DNA from: Pseudomonadota bacterium
GTDB lineage: Bacteria > Pseudomonadota > Gammaproteobacteria > Steroidobacterales > Woeseiaceae
DNA: 9,997 nucleotides
Direction: 5' to 3'
Assembly (NCBI GenBank): GCA_022565135.1
Contig: JADFKA010000046.1
Coordinates: 1 to 9,997 of the forward strand
Numbering within the stretch: the stretch's first letter is position 1; each line of letters opens with the position of its first letter. Shown here piece after piece: positions 1-6,293 of this stretch. A model generated the notes under the pieces. It searched no databases, had not been told where the DNA came from, and saw only the letters and a program-made list of their open reading frames with translations. Both the position numbers and the translations under genes were made by a program.

Positions 1-273
1 CAGCAGTTTGCGCGAACGAGTTGGGTCGGCTTTGACGTGCGAAGACGCGGTATTAAGCGGTGCGAGGTGCGCGCCGACAAGCCAGGCTTCTCCATTTCGA
101 AGGGTGACGTAACTTTCGGTGAGTTGCGCGCGGCCCGCGCGCAGACTTTTGGTCTCCCAGCCCTCGAGCACGAGGCCCGCCTCTATCGTGTCCTCAATGA
201 AATAGTTATGTCGCGCCTTCTTGTTGACGGCGATAACTTTGCTGTGCGGCTTGTTCGACTTGTCAGCACTCAT
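1..273 (-). CDS. smpB: SsrA-binding protein SmpB (5' part, cut by window edge)
   Basis: SmpB binds tmRNA (SsrA) and carries it into stalled ribosomes for trans-translation, which frees the ribosome and tags the unfinished peptide. Reading the minus strand from the ATG at 273-271 gives 91 codons without a stop, running off the left edge; the family is about 160 residues, so a little over half is present. The translation starts MSADKSNKPHSKVIAVNKKA and continues with the family hallmarks ARHNYFIEDTIEAGLVLEGWE, TKSLRAGRAQL and SYVTLRNGEAWL, which belong to the OB-fold core that contacts tmRNA. The basic C-terminal tail lies outside the window. The gene is divergent from the transporter to its right. 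In many proteobacteria ssrA lies just downstream of smpB, which would be left of this window (inference). Identification is secure. Confidence 0.96.
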   Translation of the reverse strand, partial: MSADKSNKPHSKVIAVNKKARHNYFIEDTIEAGLVLEGWETKSLRAGRAQLTESYVTLRNGEAWLVGAHLAPLNTASSHVKADPTRSRKLL

Positions 274-306
274 TGATCTGCGTCACGGCTCGAATCCGGG
301 TTCGCG

Positions 307-312
307 ATTATA
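307..312 (-). promoter_or_regulatory. Candidate smpB promoter -10 element
   Basis: On the minus strand this is a perfect TATAAT, 33 bases upstream of the smpB ATG. No good TTGACA-like -35 lies 16-18 bases further upstream; the best hexamers there are GCTCAT and GGCTCA. This is therefore a candidate sigma-70 promoter resting on the -10 element alone. Confidence 0.4.
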
Positions 313-366
313 CGGTCTTATCAGTGCACATGAGCCCATTTCCAAGTGTATGCCAATGACACCCTG

Positions 367-395
367 TTGTCTGTGTGCTGGATTTGTATGAGAAT
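367..395 (+). promoter_or_regulatory. Weak candidate promoter for the SNF transporter
   Basis: TTGTCT at 367-372 and GAGAAT at 390-395 are separated by 17 bases, giving two imperfect sigma-70 hexamers. The implied start would lie about 25 bases upstream of the chosen ATG at 427. The match is weak, and chance is a real alternative. Confidence 0.25.
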
Positions 396-414
396 CTCAG
401 GCTTCGTCTGCCCT

Positions 415-420
415 GAGAGA
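415..420 (+). promoter_or_regulatory. Ribosome binding site that sets the transporter start
   Basis: GAGAGA lies 6 bases before the ATG at 427. The longer reading from an ATG at 346 would add 27 residues (MYANDTLLSVCWICMRISGF...) that do not look like an NSS N-terminus, so 427 is preferred. Confidence 0.6.
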
Positions 421-426
421 ATAATA

Positions 427-1818
427 ATGCAGAACAGTCAGGCTACCACTGCGGAAAAACGCACATCGCTGCATGGTTTCTGGTCGTCAAGGATGGCATT
501 CATCCTGGCCGTGACCGGATCCGCTGTCGGCTTGGGTAATATCTGGAAGTTTCCGTACATTGCCGGAGAAAACGGTGGCGGTGCATTTGTCATCGTGTAC
601 CTGTTCTGCGTCGTGTTGATCGGCATGCCCGTGATGATGTCAGAGATTCTGATCGGTCGACGCGGTCGGCGCAATCCTGTCGCGACGATGGCCTTATTGG
701 GTCAGGAAGAGGGCGGTTCACGGAATTGGCAATGGGTCGGCGGTATGGGCGTGATCGCCGGAATCCTGATTCTTTCGTACTACAGCGTTATTGCTGGCTG
801 GACGCTGGCCTATGTTTTCAAGAGCGCATCGGGCGTGTTCTCGGGCGCCAGCGCTGATGAGATTGGCGCGCATTTCAGCGCGTTCGTCGGCAACTGGAAG
901 CTGGTCGCATTCAGTCACACCTTGTTCATGGGGCTGACTATTTTCGTCGTCGCTCGTGGTGTCGAGCGAGGCCTGGAACAGGCTGTGCGTTTCATGGTTC
1001 CGGCTCTGATCGTATTGATGTTGGTACTGCTGGGCTACTCGCTTACCTCGGGACACTTTGGTGAGGGTGTTGCATTCCTGTTTATGCCGGACTTCAGCAA
1101 GCTCACCTGGGACAGTGTGCTCATCGCACTGGGCCACGCATTTTTTACATTATCGATCGGCATGGGCGCAATCATGGCGTATGGAGCCTATTTGCCCGAA
1201 GATACATCGATCAACGGCACATCCGTTGCCGTGGTTACGGCCGATACCGTGATTGCGATCCTCGCCGCGTTGGTGATATTCCCTATTGTTTTCGAGTTCG
1301 GACTCAACCCGGCGGACGGTCCGGGTCTGGTCTTCGACACACTGCCGGTGGCCTTCGGCCAAATGACCGGCGGTGCATTTTTCTCGACGATTTTCTTTGT
1401 GTTACTCGCATTCGCTGCATGGACTTCGGCGATCGGTCTGATGGAGCCTGCCGTTGCCTGGTATGTCGAAAATTTCCATAGGACTCGTGCCGAGGCGGCC
1501 ATAGTCATCGGTGTGCTGATTTGGCTGCTGGGCATCGGTTCTGTCTTGTCTTTTAATGTGCTCTCGGACTTCACTTTTTACAGGGGCACAATTTTTGACA
1601 ACGTTGATTACCTGACCAGCAATATCATGTTGCCGCTTGGCGGTGTATTTATCACGGTGTTCGCAGGCTGGGTCATGTGTCGCAATTCTACAGCAGAGGA
1701 GCTCGGCGGCACCGGAACGGCATACATGCTCTGGCGAATATTGGCGCGCTTCGTTGCACCGGTCGGTATCATGTTCGTGTTCCTCAAGGCTGTCGGGCTG
1801 TTGGACTGGCTGATGTGA
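427..1818 (+). CDS. Sodium-dependent transporter, NSS/SNF family (11 TM)
   Basis: This is an inner-membrane sodium:neurotransmitter-symporter family protein (TC 2.A.22, LeuT fold) that probably imports an amino acid or related solute with Na+; the substrate cannot be read from the sequence. The protein is 463 residues from the ATG at 427. TM1 holds the signature GSAVGLGNIWKFPY (residues 31-44), followed by IAGENGGGAF. TM6 has the unwound segment HAFFTLSIGMGA. TM8 has FAAWTSAIGLMEP (329-341). By comparison with LeuT, Na2-site residues G31, V34, A330, T333 and S334 and Na1-site residues A33, N38 and the TM6 Thr are kept. I count 11 hydrophobic helices, with the chain ending (VGLLDWLM) right after the LeuT TM11 equivalent. 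TM12 is absent, as in many bacterial members such as TnaT and MhsT. The gene is divergent from smpB and ends 31 bases before ratA, with no terminator between them, so co-transcription with ratA is possible. Confidence 0.93.
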   Translation: MQNSQATTAEKRTSLHGFWSSRMAFILAVTGSAVGLGNIWKFPYIAGENGGGAFVIVYLFCVVLIGMPVMMSEILIGRRGRRNPVATMALLGQEEGGSRNWQWVGGMGVIAGILILSYYSVIAGWTLAYVFKSASGVFSGASADEIGAHFSAFVGNWKLVAFSHTLFMGLTIFVVARGVERGLEQAVRFMVPALIVLMLVLLGYSLTSGHFGEGVAFLFMPDFSKLTWDSVLIALGHAFFTLSIGMGAIMAYGAYLPEDTSINGTSVAVVTADTVIAILAALVIFPIVFEFGLNPADGPGLVFDTLPVAFGQMTGGAFFSTIFFVLLAFAAWTSAIGLMEPAVAWYVENFHRTRAEAAIVIGVLIWLLGIGSVLSFNVLSDFTFYRGTIFDNVDYLTSNIMLPLGGVFITVFAGWVMCRNSTAEELGGTGTAYMLWRILARFVAPVGIMFVFLKAVGLLDWLM

Positions 1819-1849
1819 TAGGGATAGGGTTCCGGTTGTCGCAGCGCCC

Positions 1850-2302
1850 ATGCGAAAAATAAGTCGAAGCGCCCTGGTCAAATACTCTGTCGGCGAGATG
1901 TTCTCACTGGTCGACGACATCGAGTCGTACCCGGAGTTTCTGCCCTGGTGTCGCGACGCCGTTATTCACTTTCGACAGGGCAACGTGGTTGAAGCCACTC
2001 TCGAATTACATCGTGGCTCTGTCAGCAAACATTTTCGAACGAGAAACACATCTCGTGCCGGTAAGGAAATTGATATTGCATTGGTCGGTGGCCCGTTCCG
2101 GCACCTGGCCGGCGGATGGAAGTTTACGCAACTTGGTGATTCGGGTTGCAAAGTCGCGCTGGAGCTCGAGTTCGAATTCGCCAACCGCGTCGTCGACCTG
2201 ATGTTTGGATCTTTCTTCGAGGAAATATGCAATACGCTAATAGACGCGTTTACGCGCAGGGCCGACGTAACTTTTGGCGAGACCAGGGGCGCGAATGACT
2301 AA
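1850..2302 (+). CDS. ratA: RatA / COQ10-like START-domain protein
   Basis: This 150-residue protein is of the polyketide cyclase/START (SRPBCC) superfamily, RatA/YfjG branch, homologous to mitochondrial Coq10. E. coli RatA was reported to bind the 50S subunit and block subunit association. The Coq10 relationship instead suggests a coenzyme-Q chaperone role; both come from the family, not from this sequence. Family hallmarks are ISRSALVKYS at the N-terminus, YPEFLPWC (27-34), GPFRHLAGGWKF (81-92), FEFANRVVDLMFG (108-120) and an amphipathic C-terminal helix, LIDAFTRRA. The ATG at 1850 has no clear Shine-Dalgarno, and there is no in-frame ATG, GTG or TTG back to the preceding transporter stop, so the start is fixed by elimination. 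Its stop overlaps the rnfH start by 8 bases (ATGACTAA), which implies translational coupling. Confidence 0.94.
   Translation: MRKISRSALVKYSVGEMFSLVDDIESYPEFLPWCRDAVIHFRQGNVVEATLELHRGSVSKHFRTRNTSRAGKEIDIALVGGPFRHLAGGWKFTQLGDSGCKVALELEFEFANRVVDLMFGSFFEEICNTLIDAFTRRADVTFGETRGAND
2285..2289 (+). promoter_or_regulatory. Ribosome binding site deciding the rnfH start
   Basis: AGGGG inside the end of ratA lies 5 bases before the ATG at 2295. It supports that ATG over the in-frame TTG at 2274, which would add seven residues not expected in this family. Confidence 0.6.
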
Positions 2303-2600
2303 TAAAATCACGGTGGAGGTTATTTTCGCACAGCGTGATGCGCAGGCGCTGGTTACGCTGTCACTGATCGAAGGTGCCACTGTCGCAGATGCGATTGCAC
2401 AATCGGGTGTATTTGATCTCGTACCCGACGCGGAGCAACACGATTGCCCAGTCGGAGTCTGGGGAAGTATCGTGGCTCGCGAGTACCACCTCAAAAACGG
2501 CGATCGGGTTGAGATCTATCGGCGATTGGAAATCGAACCGCGCGAGGCGCGACGTCAGTTGGCGCTGGCAGGCCGCACGATGAGTAATGCTAGCGAGTAA
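2295..2600 (+). CDS. rnfH: RnfH family protein (RatB/YfjF, UPF0125)
   Basis: This 101-residue ubiquitin-like beta-grasp protein belongs to the RnfH/UPF0125 family (E. coli RatB). Its biochemical role is not established. It was named after rnf clusters in some species and called a RatA antitoxin in others, though the antitoxin label is not well supported. Visible hallmarks are the first strand VEVIFA, the segment VADAIAQSGVF, CPVGVWG (51-57), NGDRVEIYRRL (68-78) and the conserved tail PREARRQLA (82-90). The gene overlaps the end of ratA, the usual arrangement of this pair in gammaproteobacteria. It converges on bamE with only 8 bases between the two stop codons and no room for a separate terminator. 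The ATG at 2295 is chosen over the TTG at 2274 because of its ribosome binding site and family length. Confidence 0.93.
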   Translation: MTNKITVEVIFAQRDAQALVTLSLIEGATVADAIAQSGVFDLVPDAEQHDCPVGVWGSIVAREYHLKNGDRVEIYRRLEIEPREARRQLALAGRTMSNASE

Positions 2601-2608
2601 GGGGTTGC

Positions 2609-2935
2609 CTATAGTCCGGGAGCGAGTTCCAGGTCCTTGCGAATTTCAATGACGATATCGTTCTCAAAGAGAACAGAAACCCAACGTTTGAAGGTCGCGT
2701 CATTGCGACCGATTATGAGATAGTAGATGTAATCCCAACGATTCTTGTGGAATGGATCGTCGATCATTGGTGTACCCAAAAGAAATCGTATCTGAATACG
2801 TGTCATGCCGACCTCAGCCTGATCCAGGTCGTCCTGTGCAATCAGGTTGCCTTGCGAAATATTCGCTCGATACACGCAGCCGCCGGACAGGGCTAAGGCC
2901 GAAACAATCAGCGTTATGAGTAGCAATTTATGCAT
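2609..2935 (-). CDS. bamE: Outer membrane assembly lipoprotein BamE (SmpA/OmlA)
   Basis: BamE is the small lipoprotein of the BAM complex, which folds and inserts beta-barrel proteins in the outer membrane. The preferred product is 108 residues: a signal peptide (MHKLLLITLIVSALALSGGC) with the lipidated Cys at 20, then VYRANISQGN (21-30), VGMTRIQIRFLLGTP (42-56) and DPFHKNRWDYIYY (60-72), all typical of the SmpA/OmlA domain. The lipobox is slightly off consensus: Ser-Gly-Gly-Cys, where Leu-(Ala/Ser)-(Gly/Ala)-Cys is usual. Only one residue, V21, separates the Cys from the conserved YR, so the linker is shorter than in E. coli. The frame is open for 49 more codons upstream (to 3082), but those residues precede the signal peptide and do not fit a lipoprotein. 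No clear Shine-Dalgarno precedes the ATG at 2935. The gene is divergent from fur, as in Pseudomonas omlA-fur. Confidence 0.94.
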   Translation of the reverse strand: MHKLLLITLIVSALALSGGCVYRANISQGNLIAQDDLDQAEVGMTRIQIRFLLGTPMIDDPFHKNRWDYIYYLIIGRNDATFKRWVSVLFENDIVIEIRKDLELAPGL

Positions 2936-3022
2936 GGCAGATTCGTGTTGGACATCCAGTGTCCGCTCAGTTTTCGTCGCAGATGGACCGTTCGGTGGTA
3001 GAGGCGGGCTGCCAACTGCGGC

Positions 3023-3053
3023 ATAATAGCCGCGCATCATACCTTCTTGCCAA
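3023..3053 (-). promoter_or_regulatory. Candidate bamE promoter (divergent, shared -35 region)
   Basis: On the minus strand, TTGGCA (plus 3048-3053; 5 of 6 to TTGACA) and TATTAT (plus 3023-3028; 5 of 6 to TATAAT) are separated by 19 bases. The hexamers are good but the spacer is longer than the preferred 17. The -35 overlaps that of the candidate fur promoter on the other strand. Confidence 0.4.
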
Positions 3054-3075
3054 ACGGTGCAACAGCTGAAAATAT
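3047..3075 (+). promoter_or_regulatory. Candidate fur promoter
   Basis: TTGCCA (3047-3052) is followed by a 17-base spacer and AAATAT (3070-3075), preceded by TGA, which gives an extended -10. The implied start is about 25 bases before the fur ATG. I see no convincing 19-bp Fur box across it, so autoregulation cannot be claimed from sequence. Confidence 0.42.
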
Positions 3076-3105
3076 TCGGCACCCATTTCTGCAGAGACTC
3101 TATGC

Positions 3106-3528
3106 ATGGAACAACGTCAGGAATTACGCAAAGCAGGCCTGAAAGTCACGCTGCCTCGCCTCAAGATCCTGGAGGTCTTCGAGATTTCGGCTCACAGGCA
3201 TCTCAGTGCCGAGGACCTGTACAAGGAGTTGCTCGCGGCAGGCGAGGACATTGGTCTGGCAACCGTGTATCGAGTGTTGGCGCAGTTCGAGGCCGCAGGA
3301 CTTGTGACGCGCCATAATTTCGAGGGTGGGCACTCGGTTTTTGAACTCGACAGCGGTCATCACCACGATCATATGGTGTGCGTCGAAACAGGCGATATTG
3401 TCGAATTCGTCAACGAAGAGATTGAGCGGCTGCAGAAAGAAATGGCAAAAAGTCACGGCTACGAATTGCTGGATCACAGCCTTGTGTTGTATGTGAAGCC
3501 GATTCAGAGTAAATCCAAGGGCGGCTAA
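3106..3528 (+). CDS. fur: Ferric uptake regulator Fur
   Basis: Fur is the cytoplasmic Fe2+-responsive repressor of iron uptake genes. The product is 140 residues. The N-terminal winged helix (about 1-80) includes LRKAGLKVTLPRLKILEVF, HLSAEDLYKEL and the recognition helix region GLATVYRVLAQFEAAGLV (50-67). The C-terminal dimerisation domain has the metal-binding HHHDHMVC (85-92) and conserved E80 and E100. The structural zinc Cys pair of E. coli Fur (CxxC) is reduced to C92-x-x-T95, and the C-terminal Cys pair is missing. Pseudomonas aeruginosa Fur has the same pattern (CVDTG, no C-terminal cysteines), so this is a lineage trait and not a defect. A weak Shine-Dalgarno (GCAGAGA, 3091-3097) precedes the ATG. 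The gene is divergent from bamE and convergent with recN, with 33 bases between the stops and no obvious terminator. Confidence 0.97.
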   Translation: MEQRQELRKAGLKVTLPRLKILEVFEISAHRHLSAEDLYKELLAAGEDIGLATVYRVLAQFEAAGLVTRHNFEGGHSVFELDSGHHHDHMVCVETGDIVEFVNEEIERLQKEMAKSHGYELLDHSLVLYVKPIQSKSKGG

Positions 3529-3561
3529 TACTCCATCTATATCGGCCTGACGAAGTACTGA

Positions 3562-5244
3562 CTAAGCCTGCTTTCTCGTGGCCTCGGCCAGCAACTCTGC
3601 TGCGTGCGCAATGGTTTTTTGTGTAATCTCCACGCCACCGAGCATGCGTGCCAGCTCTTTGACGCGTTCATCTTTGCCCAGTGCAGTGACACCAGTGCGT
3701 GTAGCCTTGCCGTCGGTCACTTTGCTGATGCGAAAGTGGTGGTCAGCAAGGCTCGCAACCTGCGCGAGATGAGTGACACACAGAACCTGACGTTGGGCTC
3801 CAAGCTCCCGCAATCGCAAGCCGACCATCTCGGCAACACTGCCGCCCACACCGCTGTCGATTTCATCAAACACCATCGTGGGGATAGCGCTGCCGTCGCA
3901 AGCAATAACCTGGATAGCAAGGCTCATACGCGAGAGCTCACCGCCAGATACCACGCGTGACAACGGCAATGGCGGATGCCCGGGATTGGCGCTGATGAGG
4001 AACTCAATTGCATCAATTCCCCATGGGCGCGCTTCTTCGTCAGGCAGGCAGCTGATGGCGACTCTGAATACACCACCCTGCATACCCAATCCATGCATTG
4101 CTGCGGTCACGGCGGCAGAAAATTCTTTGGCTGCATTTTTGCGGTTTTTGGACAGACCTGCGGCCAGATCGCGGTAGGCGGCCCTGGCCGATGTAACTTC
4201 TGCTTGCAGCACTCTGCCACGCTCTTCAGCGTGACTGATTGCATCGTGTTCGACTCTGAGCCTGTCGCAGAGCGCCGGTAACTCGTCGGCCGCAACGCGG
4301 TGTTTTCGGGCAATTGTTTGAATGGAGTCGAGGCGTTCCTCTACCCAATTCAATTGATCTGGGTCCATGTCAATTGATTCGCCGTAGCGATGCAGCGTAT
4401 CGCTTGCCTCCGCGATCTGAATCCCCGCGCTTGCCAGCAACTCGAGTACGGGTTCGAGTTCGCTGTCGAACTGAGTCAGCGCAGCTACACTTCGAGCAGC
4501 GTCGGCTAGCAAGGTATTCGCATTACCAGTTTCGTCGTCTGAGAGTTTGCTGAGAGCCGCAGTCACGCCTTCTGCCAGGCGGCCGCCGTGCCTGAGCTTT
4601 TGCCTGTCTGACCCTAGTTCGGCGAGCTCCGCCTCGGTAACGCCAAGTACATTCAATTCCGAGAGTTGGAATTCGAGCAAGTCGAGCCGCGACGCGCGAT
4701 CGGACTCGGCCTCCTGAAGTTGTTGCAAGCTGTCCGCTAACGATCGCCACTGTGCATAGGCTAATTCTGTGTCTCGCCGCGTATCCAATAATTTGCCGAA
4801 ATGATCAAGCAGGTCCCGTTGTACGGGTCGGCGGCCCAGAGATTGATGAAATTGCTGCCCGTGAATATCGAGCAGCAATTCGCCCAGCAGTTGCAACTGC
4901 TGCATCGTCACGACGTTGCCATTGATGAAGGCGCGCGAGCGTCCATCCGCATTGACGACCCGTCGCAACAGGCATTCACGATCCTGATCGAGCGCGTGTT
5001 CTTCGAGCCAGGCACATACATCCGTCATGCCCGATACGTCAAATTCTGCACAAAACTCGGCGCGCTTTGCGCCACTTCTGACAAGCTGGCTGCTGCCCCT
5101 TGCACCGAGTACGAGACCCAGGGCGTCGACAAGGATGGATTTTCCAGCGCCGGTTTCGCCTGTCAGTACCGTCATGCCGGGACCGAATTCGACGGCAATG
5201 CGGTCGATGATGGCGAAGTCCCGTACCTGCAGGCGTGTCAGCAT
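3562..5244 (-). CDS. recN: DNA repair protein RecN
   Basis: RecN is an SMC-like ATPase that acts early in recombinational repair of double-strand breaks, binding DNA ends and promoting cohesion. The product is 560 residues, close to the E. coli length (553). It shows the Walker A motif GETGAGKS (29-36), the family segment DIHGQQFHQSL (126-136), a long helical/coiled-coil middle (about 155-365), the ABC signature SGGELSR (433-439), Walker B TMVFDEID (456-463) with GVGG next to it, and the switch histidine in THLAQVA (491-497). Both ATPase halves are intact. The ATG at 5244 lies 3 bases after the nadK stop, and the only ribosome-binding candidate (AGG) overlaps that stop, so translation is probably coupled to nadK. 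In E. coli recN is strongly SOS-induced through LexA boxes; none was seen here. Confidence 0.97.
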   Translation of the reverse strand: MLTRLQVRDFAIIDRIAVEFGPGMTVLTGETGAGKSILVDALGLVLGARGSSQLVRSGAKRAEFCAEFDVSGMTDVCAWLEEHALDQDRECLLRRVVNADGRSRAFINGNVVTMQQLQLLGELLLDIHGQQFHQSLGRRPVQRDLLDHFGKLLDTRRDTELAYAQWRSLADSLQQLQEAESDRASRLDLLEFQLSELNVLGVTEAELAELGSDRQKLRHGGRLAEGVTAALSKLSDDETGNANTLLADAARSVAALTQFDSELEPVLELLASAGIQIAEASDTLHRYGESIDMDPDQLNWVEERLDSIQTIARKHRVAADELPALCDRLRVEHDAISHAEERGRVLQAEVTSARAAYRDLAAGLSKNRKNAAKEFSAAVTAAMHGLGMQGGVFRVAISCLPDEEARPWGIDAIEFLISANPGHPPLPLSRVVSGGELSRMSLAIQVIACDGSAIPTMVFDEIDSGVGGSVAEMVGLRLRELGAQRQVLCVTHLAQVASLADHHFRISKVTDGKATRTGVTALGKDERVKELARMLGGVEITQKTIAHAAELLAEATRKQA

Positions 5245-5247
5245 CGC

Positions 5248-6141
5248 CTAGTCCGTGCGCTCGTCACGTTTACGACTGTCACGTCCCCAATACAATTTGG
5301 AGCGCAATATGCCGAAGAAATCGTGGCCGGGAGGATGTATCAGCTGTAAACGAGAGTCAGCCGCGCTGACCGTAATGACGTCTTCGGGCTCGATTGCGCC
5401 GATGGTGTCACCATCGATTGCTACCTCGGCACCCGTATCTTCGCGTCGCAGCAGCCTGATCTCGATCGTTTGACTGGCGGCGACAACAATGGGTCTATCG
5501 GTTAGCGTATGCGGACAAATCGGCACGACGACAACAGCGTCGAGCTGCGGTTCGATAATGGGTCCGCCACAGCTGAGTGCGTAGGCAGTGGAACCGGTCG
5601 GTGTTGCGACAATCAGGCCATCGCCCGAGTGAGTATTGACGTATTTGCCGGCGATGCTGGTTACCAGATCGATCATTCGACCGGTCTCACGACGCTGCAC
5701 TACGACATCATTCAACGCCGTGGCTGCCACAGTACTGCCATCGGCCCTGGTCAGCTGTGCGTCTAACAACAGACGTGACTCGCAGGTGTAGTCGCCGCCC
5801 AGGATGTGATCGACACTCGTGAGCATCTCGTCGGGCGAGACGTCGGCAAGAAATCCGAGTCGACCGCGGTTGACTCCGAGCAGCGGAATATCACTGCGGC
5901 GAGAGAGGTTACCTGCATAAAGCATCGTGCCGTCACCGCCGATGGCGATCATCAGGTCAGCATGGCCGGCCAATTTCGACTCGGCGATACGTGTAACGGG
6001 CAGATCGATGGTCATATCGTCCGCTGCGAACACCTCGATCCCAGCTTTAGTTAAATGGCGGACCAGCAATGTCATGGGTTCGGCGACGCGCGGATCATCG
6101 TGGCGTCCTAGTACCGCCACCTTCTGGAAGTCACTGCCCAT
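5248..6141 (-). CDS. nadK: NAD kinase (ATP-NAD kinase)
   Basis: NadK phosphorylates NAD+ to NADP+ in the cytoplasm, the only route to NADP(H). The product is 297 residues, matching gammaproteobacterial enzymes of 290-300. Visible motifs are the diacylglycerol-kinase-fold GGDGT (68-72) with its catalytic Asp, GVNRGRLGFLAD (89-100), ALNDVVV (142-148, the NE/D motif), GDGLIVATPTGSTAY (173-187) for NAD binding, GGPI (192-195), CPHTLTDRPIVV (209-220) and, near the end, HPPGHDFFGILRSKLYWG, the typical C-terminal segment. The ATG at 6141 gives the expected N-terminus (KVAVLGR), although no clear Shine-Dalgarno precedes it. It is the first gene of a two-gene unit with recN and is divergent from hrcA. 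The nadK-recN adjacency is also found in E. coli. Confidence 0.97.
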   Translation of the reverse strand: MGSDFQKVAVLGRHDDPRVAEPMTLLVRHLTKAGIEVFAADDMTIDLPVTRIAESKLAGHADLMIAIGGDGTMLYAGNLSRRSDIPLLGVNRGRLGFLADVSPDEMLTSVDHILGGDYTCESRLLLDAQLTRADGSTVAATALNDVVVQRRETGRMIDLVTSIAGKYVNTHSGDGLIVATPTGSTAYALSCGGPIIEPQLDAVVVVPICPHTLTDRPIVVAASQTIEIRLLRREDTGAEVAIDGDTIGAIEPEDVITVSAADSRLQLIHPPGHDFFGILRSKLYWGRDSRKRDERTD

Positions 6142-6194
6142 GGGATTGTCTGCTCGCTCTGGAATTTGTTACTCTTGTTGCACTTCGACGGTCT

Positions 6195-6223
6195 ATTATC
6201 ACAAACCCTTGACCGACCGCCAA
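6195..6223 (-). promoter_or_regulatory. Candidate nadK-recN promoter
   Basis: On the minus strand, TTGGCG (plus 6218-6223) and GATAAT (plus 6195-6200; 5 of 6) have a 17-base spacer. The implied start is about 45 bases upstream of the nadK ATG. The spacing and -10 are good; the -35 matches at 4 of 6. Confidence 0.45.
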
Positions 6224-6237
6224 GCCATTGCTAGCGT
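6209..6237 (+). promoter_or_regulatory. Tentative hrcA promoter overlapping the nadK promoter
   Basis: TTGACC (6209-6214; 5 of 6) is followed by 17 bases and TAGCGT (6232-6237), a weak -10 helped by a TGC just before it (extended -10). If real, it overlaps the divergent nadK promoter. No sigma-32 motif and no CIRCE repeat were seen upstream of hrcA. Confidence 0.33.
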
Positions 6238-6293
6238 GTCGACAGATACCCTAACACAGCGAGTCGCTTGCGAATTTTTCGTATTTCTGGCGA

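Noticed and set aside
286..304. tRNA or tmRNA T-arm-like string (GGCTCGAATCCGGGTTCG)
   Set aside because: No acceptor stem, anticodon arm or CCA end can be found around it on either strand, and the smpB promoter and start flank it directly.
1818..1831. Tandem ATAGGG repeat after the transporter stop
   Set aside because: Only two copies, too short to call a repeat; it could at most act as a distant ribosome-binding sequence for ratA, about 20 bases away.
2936..3082. 49-codon N-terminal extension of BamE
   Set aside because: It precedes a clear lipoprotein signal peptide and would cover the divergent promoter region; it has no family match.
3020..3090. Fur box for fur autoregulation
   Set aside because: AT-rich pieces such as GCATAATAG and GAAAATATTC do not build a credible 19-bp GATAATGATAATCATTATC-like site.
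3579..3618. Possible fur terminator: hairpins TGGCC-TC-GGCCA and CAGCA-ACTC-TGCTG followed by a T-run near 3613
   Set aside because: Both repeats are inside the recN coding end, the stems are 5 bp, and the T-run is about 10 or more bases away from either stem.
4801..5349. 182-codon plus-strand open frame opposite recN/nadK
   Set aside because: It is antisense to two clearly identified genes, has no recognisable domain, and is explained by the codon structure of recN and nadK.
6228..6262. Degenerate CIRCE upstream of hrcA (GCTAGCGTGT...ACACAGC)
   Set aside because: The arms pair only partly and match too few CIRCE positions to be better than chance.
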